Assembly: GCF_029635795.1 (NCBI RefSeq)
Contig: NZ_CP114280.1
Span: forward strand, 930,001 to 994,000
DNA from: Dickeya lacustris
GTDB lineage: Bacteria > Pseudomonadota > Gammaproteobacteria > Enterobacterales > Enterobacteriaceae
DNA length: 64,000 nucleotides
Direction of reading: 5' to 3'
A program made the position numbers and the translations under genes. The notes beneath the pieces are model-generated. The model was not told the DNA's origin, made no database searches, and worked only from the letters and a program-made list of their open reading frames with translations. Shown here in pieces: positions 59,835 to 64,000 of the stretch. Numbering within the stretch: position 1 is the first letter of the stretch; each line of letters starts with the position of its first letter.

Positions 59835-61301
59835 ATGTCCGTACCTACATCGGCAACATCATCCATCCACTCACCAATATCATCTGATATGCCAACCGCT
59901 TCTGTAGCATCTGGCAAGGGGTATTCGGTTTCTCAGCAGAGCGCATTGCTGGGATTATTTATGCGTTTACATTTCTATATCGGCTTGTTTGTTGGGCCTT
60001 TTATTTTCATTGCTGCATTAACCGGCACCATCTATGTACTGACGCCGCAACTAGAATCGCGGTATTACTCGACCTGGTTATTTACCGATAACACCGGCAC
60101 CGTACATCCGTTATCACAACAAATTACCGCTGCAATGCAAGCGGTGAACCAGCACTATCCTCAGGCCACACTCTCTGCGGTACGGCCAGCACCCGCAGTG
60201 GGTTACACCACCCGGGTCATGTTTTCTCTTCCTTCGCTCAATACCTCCGAGAGTTATGCCGTCTTTGTTGACCCGGTATCCCTTGACATTCGCGGTGCGG
60301 CTACAGTCTATGGCACCAGTGGTATTTTACCATTTCGTACTATGCTGGATTATCTACACCGCCATTTGCTTCTCGGCGAGATGGGGCGCGCTTACAGCGA
60401 GCTGGCCGCCTCCTGGTTATGGCTTTCCGCGCTCGGCGGCCTGTTCATTTGGCATCGAAACCGAAAAATGACGCCGAGATTACATCGTCAGTCAGGCTCG
60501 GCCAGCAACAGCCCCGTCAGGCAACGTATGCGTCTGCGCCAGCGACATACCGTCATCGGGTTAACATTAACTCTTGGCCTGATCTTCTTTTCCGCGACCG
60601 GCCTGACATGGTCTCGCTGGGCAGGCGAAAATATCGCGTCTCTGCGTGCTACGCTTGGTTGGCTCACACCGTCATTAAGCACCCAGCTAAACGCACCATC
60701 ACCGGCTACAGGCAATCTTCATCTTGAGCATCAGGCAACATCGGCCTCGGCTGGGTCGCCGCTCTCCGTTGATACCTTTGACAAAGTACAGACTCTTGCC
60801 CGCCAGGCGGGTATCGATGCAGGTAAGATTGAAATCAAACCAGCGACAAAACCCCATCGCGCCTGGACGGTTAGCGAGATAGACCGCTCATGGCCCACGC
60901 AGGTGGATGCCGTTGCCATCGATCCGGTGACGCTAACTGTCATTGATCGTGTTCGTTTTGCCGACTATCCCTTAGCCGCCAAGTTAACCCGCTGGGGAAT
61001 TGATGCGCATATGGGGATTCTCTTCGGTTGGCCCAATCAGCTACTGCTGGCTGCTTTTGGTTTCAGCCTGTGCCTGCTGATCGTGTGGGGATACAGAATG
61101 TGGTGGATTCGCCGCCCCCGCCATCATGCCATTTCTCATCCCCTGCAAACGCTAACGCTCGCCTTTTTACCGCTGAGAACCGCGACAAAAGGGGTTATTT
61201 TGATAAGCGCAATGATGCTTGCCCTCAGTTTGCCGGTAATGGGGGTAAGCTTGTTACTTTTCTTACTCATCGATATTTGGCGCTGGCGTCGTACCCGATA
61301 G
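59835..61301 (+). CDS. PepSY-associated transmembrane protein
   Basis: 488 residues with a GGGG site before the ATG at 59835. About four membrane segments: LHFYIGLFVGPFIFIAALTGTIYVL (46-70), ASWLWLSALGGLFIWH (about 195), the ITL-type helix after HTVIGLTLTLGLIFFSATGLTWS (about 238) and C-terminal LLLAAFGFSLCLLIVWGYRMWW. The PepSY_TM domain contains histidines at helix ends (HRHLLLGE, RQRHTVIG, DAHMGILFG) like heme- or metal-linked reductases. Members accompany siderophore or copper receptors and may reduce metals at the inner membrane; function inferred. Confidence 0.85.
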   Translation: MSVPTSATSSIHSPISSDMPTASVASGKGYSVSQQSALLGLFMRLHFYIGLFVGPFIFIAALTGTIYVLTPQLESRYYSTWLFTDNTGTVHPLSQQITAAMQAVNQHYPQATLSAVRPAPAVGYTTRVMFSLPSLNTSESYAVFVDPVSLDIRGAATVYGTSGILPFRTMLDYLHRHLLLGEMGRAYSELAASWLWLSALGGLFIWHRNRKMTPRLHRQSGSASNSPVRQRMRLRQRHTVIGLTLTLGLIFFSATGLTWSRWAGENIASLRATLGWLTPSLSTQLNAPSPATGNLHLEHQATSASAGSPLSVDTFDKVQTLARQAGIDAGKIEIKPATKPHRAWTVSEIDRSWPTQVDAVAIDPVTLTVIDRVRFADYPLAAKLTRWGIDAHMGILFGWPNQLLLAAFGFSLCLLIVWGYRMWWIRRPRHHAISHPLQTLTLAFLPLRTATKGVILISAMMLALSLPVMGVSLLLFLLIDIWRWRRTR

Positions 61302-61340
61302 CATATTGCGCGCGGTAATCTGACCACGGTGACATCCTGC

Positions 61341-61364
61341 AAACCGCAGCACATGCTGCGGTTT
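61341..61364. terminator. Hairpin between the convergent PepSY and chemoreceptor genes
   Basis: AAACCGCAGC-ACAT-GCTGCGGTTT, 10 perfect pairs, lies 40 bp after one stop codon and 19 bp after the other. Confidence 0.75.
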
Positions 61365-61382
61365 ATCGCGATGCGGTATAAC

Positions 61383-63038
61383 CTAAAATGCAGCCCAGTT
61401 TGGCGTGCCCTGCTGGTTTTTTTCGCTAACGTTCATCAAGCCCAGCCCCTGGCTGTGGTGCTGATGCTGCCATCCGATGGGTTGGTTTGTACGAGCATCC
61501 AGTTTGAATACACTGACCGTTTTCGCCAGCGTTTGAGCCTGCTCCTGCAATGACAAGGCCGCAGCTGCTGATTCCTCGACGAGAGCAGCGTTTTGCTGCG
61601 TTGTCACATCTATCTGTCCAATCGCCAGGTTTATCTGGTTAATGCCATCACTTTGCTCCTGGCTGGCTTGCGCGATTTCGCGAATAATGCCTCCCGCATG
61701 ATGGGCATTTTCAATGACTTCGCCCATTATCTGCTCCGTACTTTCCACTAAGCGCATACCGTCTTGAATACGTTGCACGGAGCTGTCAATCAACGCTTTT
61801 ATTTCCTTGGCGGAATTGGCGCTACGCTGTGCCAGCGCTCGAACCTCGCTGGCGACAACCGCAAACCCACGCCCCTGCTCACCCGCTCTCGCGGCTTCAA
61901 CGGCTGCATTAAGGGCCAAAATATTTGTCTGGAACGCAATGCTGTCTATCACACTCACAATCTCGGCCATACGCGTAGAGCCGTCACGAATCTCGCGCAT
62001 TTCGCGGGTGACATTCGCCATCATGTCACCGCTTTGCCGCACGATATCCGAAGCCTGCCCCGCCAACGACGCAGCATGATTGGTGTTATCCGTTGTGTTT
62101 TTGATAGTCGCGGTCAACTGTTCAACAGAAGCAGCCGTTTGTTCAAGCGAACTCGCCTGTTCTTCCGTGCGCGCCGATAAATCCTGATTGCCGGCCGCAA
62201 TTTGCGAGGCTGCGGATGAAATGGTTTCTGCGCCATCGCGTACCTGGCTAACGATATGACGCAGGCTGTCATTCATATTATATAGCGCATGCAACAGTTG
62301 CCCGGTTTCATCCTTGTGGCACACCGTTGGTTCAAAGGTTAGATCGCCGGTCGCGACTCTTTCTGCCAGTTTCAAGGCTTCATGCAATGGTCGTGTGACA
62401 CTATGGGTCATCCACCAGGCTATCATGCCCCCCGCCACGGTACTCAGAATCAGTACCAGCCATAAACCGATTTTAATGTCGAAATAATTTTTCTGTACAT
62501 TCTGGCTGGCCAGAACCATTTGGTCGTCTTGATAGTCAATGAATTCAGCGACTTTCTCTTTATATTTTTTTTGTAGCTGTAAGGAGACGTGAAGTAATTC
62601 TGTGATGGCGGCCTGTTTATCGCCACGGCTGGCAAGCTCCATGAGTTTATTACCTGAAACTGCGTATTCGGCACGAATTTTCTGAATATCACGTAATAAG
62701 CTGACCGACCGCTCATCATTCGCATGTGCCGTTAGATCCGACAACAAGCTGGTAATTTCCGCAGAATACTTATTTGTTTCCTCATTTTGCCTTTTAATGT
62801 CCTCTTTAGAGTCCATCATCAATATCAATTGCTGCCCCATCAGTGCATTATTTAACTCATCAATCAGTCGATTACCCTTCGCGGTTGTTGGATAAAGCAT
62901 CGAAACGGTGTAATTCATTTTTTGGTTAAAATCGCTTAATTTACTTAGCGCCACGATGCCTGTAATTAACAACATAAGAATAACAAATGAGAAACCAGCC
63001 GCGAGTCTATAGCCTATTTTAAAATTGGAAAAATTCAT
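61383..63038 (-). CDS. Methyl-accepting chemotaxis protein
   Basis: 551 residues from the ATG at 63038 (AAGGGG site). Membrane helix 1 (12-34), a periplasmic four-helix-bundle type sensor (about 35-188), helix 2 (about 190-214), a HAMP domain, and the cytoplasmic signalling hairpin with [23 protein letters not shown] in two pieces around the conserved tip [15 protein letters not shown]. It ends NWAAF, fitting the xWxxF tether that recruits CheR/CheB. The ligand cannot be told from sequence. Flagellar chemotaxis would be affected in the same organism by the RflP-like protein. An inverted repeat lies just upstream. Confidence 0.95.
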   Translation of the reverse strand: MNFSNFKIGYRLAAGFSFVILMLLITGIVALSKLSDFNQKMNYTVSMLYPTTAKGNRLIDELNNALMGQQLILMMDSKEDIKRQNEETNKYSAEITSLLSDLTAHANDERSVSLLRDIQKIRAEYAVSGNKLMELASRGDKQAAITELLHVSLQLQKKYKEKVAEFIDYQDDQMVLASQNVQKNYFDIKIGLWLVLILSTVAGGMIAWWMTHSVTRPLHEALKLAERVATGDLTFEPTVCHKDETGQLLHALYNMNDSLRHIVSQVRDGAETISSAASQIAAGNQDLSARTEEQASSLEQTAASVEQLTATIKNTTDNTNHAASLAGQASDIVRQSGDMMANVTREMREIRDGSTRMAEIVSVIDSIAFQTNILALNAAVEAARAGEQGRGFAVVASEVRALAQRSANSAKEIKALIDSSVQRIQDGMRLVESTEQIMGEVIENAHHAGGIIREIAQASQEQSDGINQINLAIGQIDVTTQQNAALVEESAAAALSLQEQAQTLAKTVSVFKLDARTNQPIGWQHQHHSQGLGLMNVSEKNQQGTPNWAAF

Positions 63039-63876
63039 TTCACGCCCCTTCATTAATTCCCTTTGACGACCTTCCTATAAATAACATGTAATCAATACAG
63101 CATTAATTACATGTTACATCCATATGCGCTGTTAAGTATAAACCCGGATAATAACGACGGACAGATAGCGCATCTGTCCTTGCCTCACTGGTTCTCACTT
63201 AACGAGCTCTCAGCATCTGAACACCTGATAACATCAACGTTCAGCATACTGACGTATGATAAATATGCCATCAAAAAATGGCTCATTGTTAAGAGCGCAG
63301 CTCTCCGTCATAGGTTCAAAACCAATTGTGTGGTATGACCATAATAGCGCTTGTAAAACAGGGTTCATATTATCCTCCATGAGTAGTGTTCTCCAGGAAT
63401 GCTATAAATTCATTATCATGCCATCAGTATCATGACAACATCACTACCTGTTAACCTAAAATATTACAACAAGTTAGATACCATGTTACGCCACATACCA
63501 CCTGGCACGTTGAGTCCTATTGAGGTAATAAATACCATCATTACTATAACCTGTAAAAGGGTGATATCAGCGCTCTGAGCGTTAATAGTATGCCCATCAT
63601 GATACAAGAAAAATGGACATCGTTTTATGTCTAAAAGCAAGGAAACGGATAGAAAAAACACAGCGATAATGTTAAGCCTGATGAAAGAAAAGGCGTCTTG
63701 TCATTAAGTACAAAAATTATGCTTTCCGTTCCCGAAAACAGGTAAAAAAAGGAATACGCCGACGGAGAGAGCAAGCCCGACATGACATTATAGTAGAAAG
63801 GGATGTAGCAATTTTATGGGGCGGGAAATTATACCGTGCCCAATAGCGGTGGACACGGCACAGAAAGAAATAAAAA
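63039..63876. other. AT-rich intergenic space upstream of the chemoreceptor gene
   Basis: 838 bases without a gene that I can support. Contains an 11-bp inverted repeat at 63082-63116. Small open frames at 63111-63338 and 63464-63661 lack ribosome sites and recognisable homology. AT content is visibly higher than in neighbouring genes. Confidence 0.5.
63082..63116. promoter_or_regulatory. Perfect 11-bp inverted repeat upstream of the chemoreceptor gene
   Basis: TAACATGTAAT and ATTACATGTTA are separated by 13 bases, ending 44 bp upstream of the start codon. Operator or leader hairpin. Confidence 0.6.
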
Positions 63877-64000
63877 CTATTTTTTCTTGGCGAGTCCTTT
63901 GCCTTTTAATAACTGACGTAATTTTTTTATTTCTTTTGCTGTTAACGGCTGTTCAACAATTTCTTCTGTATTTTGATTATCAATGGCGTCTGCCTCATCC
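63877..64000 (-). CDS. C-terminal end of an unidentified protein, continues beyond the window
   Basis: The minus strand reads 41 codons into a TAG at 63877-63879, ending LRQLLKGKGLAKKK. The fragment is acidic then strongly lysine-rich (EEIVEQPLTAKEIKKLRQLL), which suggests a soluble, partly helical tail. I do not recognise the family. That the stretch is open to the window edge and has coding-like codon use supports a real gene, but the start is not visible. Confidence 0.55.
   Translation of the reverse strand, partial: DEADAIDNQNTEEIVEQPLTAKEIKKLRQLLKGKGLAKKK

Noticed and set aside
53500..63360. Shared TAGCGCTTGTA sequence near 53500 and 63344
   Set aside because: Eleven bases in two AT-rich gaps can arise by chance; no further similarity around them.
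63464..63661. 65-codon frame with a hydrophobic C-terminal half upstream of the chemoreceptor
   Set aside because: Hydrophobicity is expected from AT-rich DNA; no ribosome site or recognised family. It could be a gene remnant but I cannot support it.

Overview
The window is a chromosomal segment of an enterobacterium. Nearly every gene has a recognisable Escherichia coli counterpart of almost equal length, and most lie in the gene order of the E. coli 24-25 min region. The mid-50s GC content, the opgGH operon without an adjacent opgC, and several accessory genes absent from E. coli at these positions fit a plant-associated Pectobacteriaceae member (Dickeya, Musicola or Brenneria-like). That genus-level guess is inference; nothing in the window proves it. 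No prophage, insertion sequence, CRISPR array, tRNA or rRNA was seen.

Layout. 1-7.1 kb: N-terminal part of an L,D-transpeptidase (ldtD), then selO, a degenerate EAL regulator (rflP/ydiV), nlpC and btuD-btuE-btuC, all on the minus strand. 7.1-16.4 kb: an unrecognised 71-residue protein, then cobB, nagK, the lipoprotein-release transporter lolCDE, and divergent mfd. 16.7-20.8 kb: an accessory block with a membrane c-di-GMP phosphodiesterase (CSS-EAL), the Hsp70-like yegD and an arylamine N-acetyltransferase. 21.3-30.8 kb: ycfJ, ndh, ycfP, nagZ, thiK, lpoB, ycfL, hinT, a hydroxycarboxylate dehydrogenase and ptsG, all minus strand. 31.1-41.7 kb: the long minus-strand cluster yceD-rpmF-plsX-fabHDG-acpP-fabF-pabC-mltG-tmk-holB-tatD, which couples ribosome, phospholipid and fatty-acid synthesis with DNA precursor and replication functions. 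42-54.5 kb: yceF, rluC, rne, a small monooxygenase, pyrC, bssS, yceJ-yceI, trhO, an old-yellow enzyme and lpxL. 54.7-58.8 kb: opgGH, periplasmic glucan synthesis. 59.2-64 kb: a probable copper-related pair (DUF2946 and PepSY proteins), a methyl-accepting chemotaxis protein and the C-terminus of an unidentified gene.

Regulatory sites that can be read directly include a perfect FNR-type box and a separate 17-bp palindrome upstream of ndh, an Mlc operator and a conserved SgrS pairing site before ptsG, a near-consensus sigma-70 promoter that places yceD almost leaderless, a promoter before acpP, and about fifteen terminator-like hairpins.

The most unusual feature is a set of short tandem arrays (units of 7, 9, 12, 14, about 15 and 21 bp) in the intergenic spaces of the first 30 kb only. 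They lie before or between selO, nlpC/btuD, cobB, the CSS-EAL gene, nat/ycfJ, hinT and the dehydrogenase gene. The units are unrelated in sequence, but 14 bp recurs. I found no comparable arrays in the second half. No clearly new multi-gene system was found; the arrays and the unknown 71-residue protein are the best leads.
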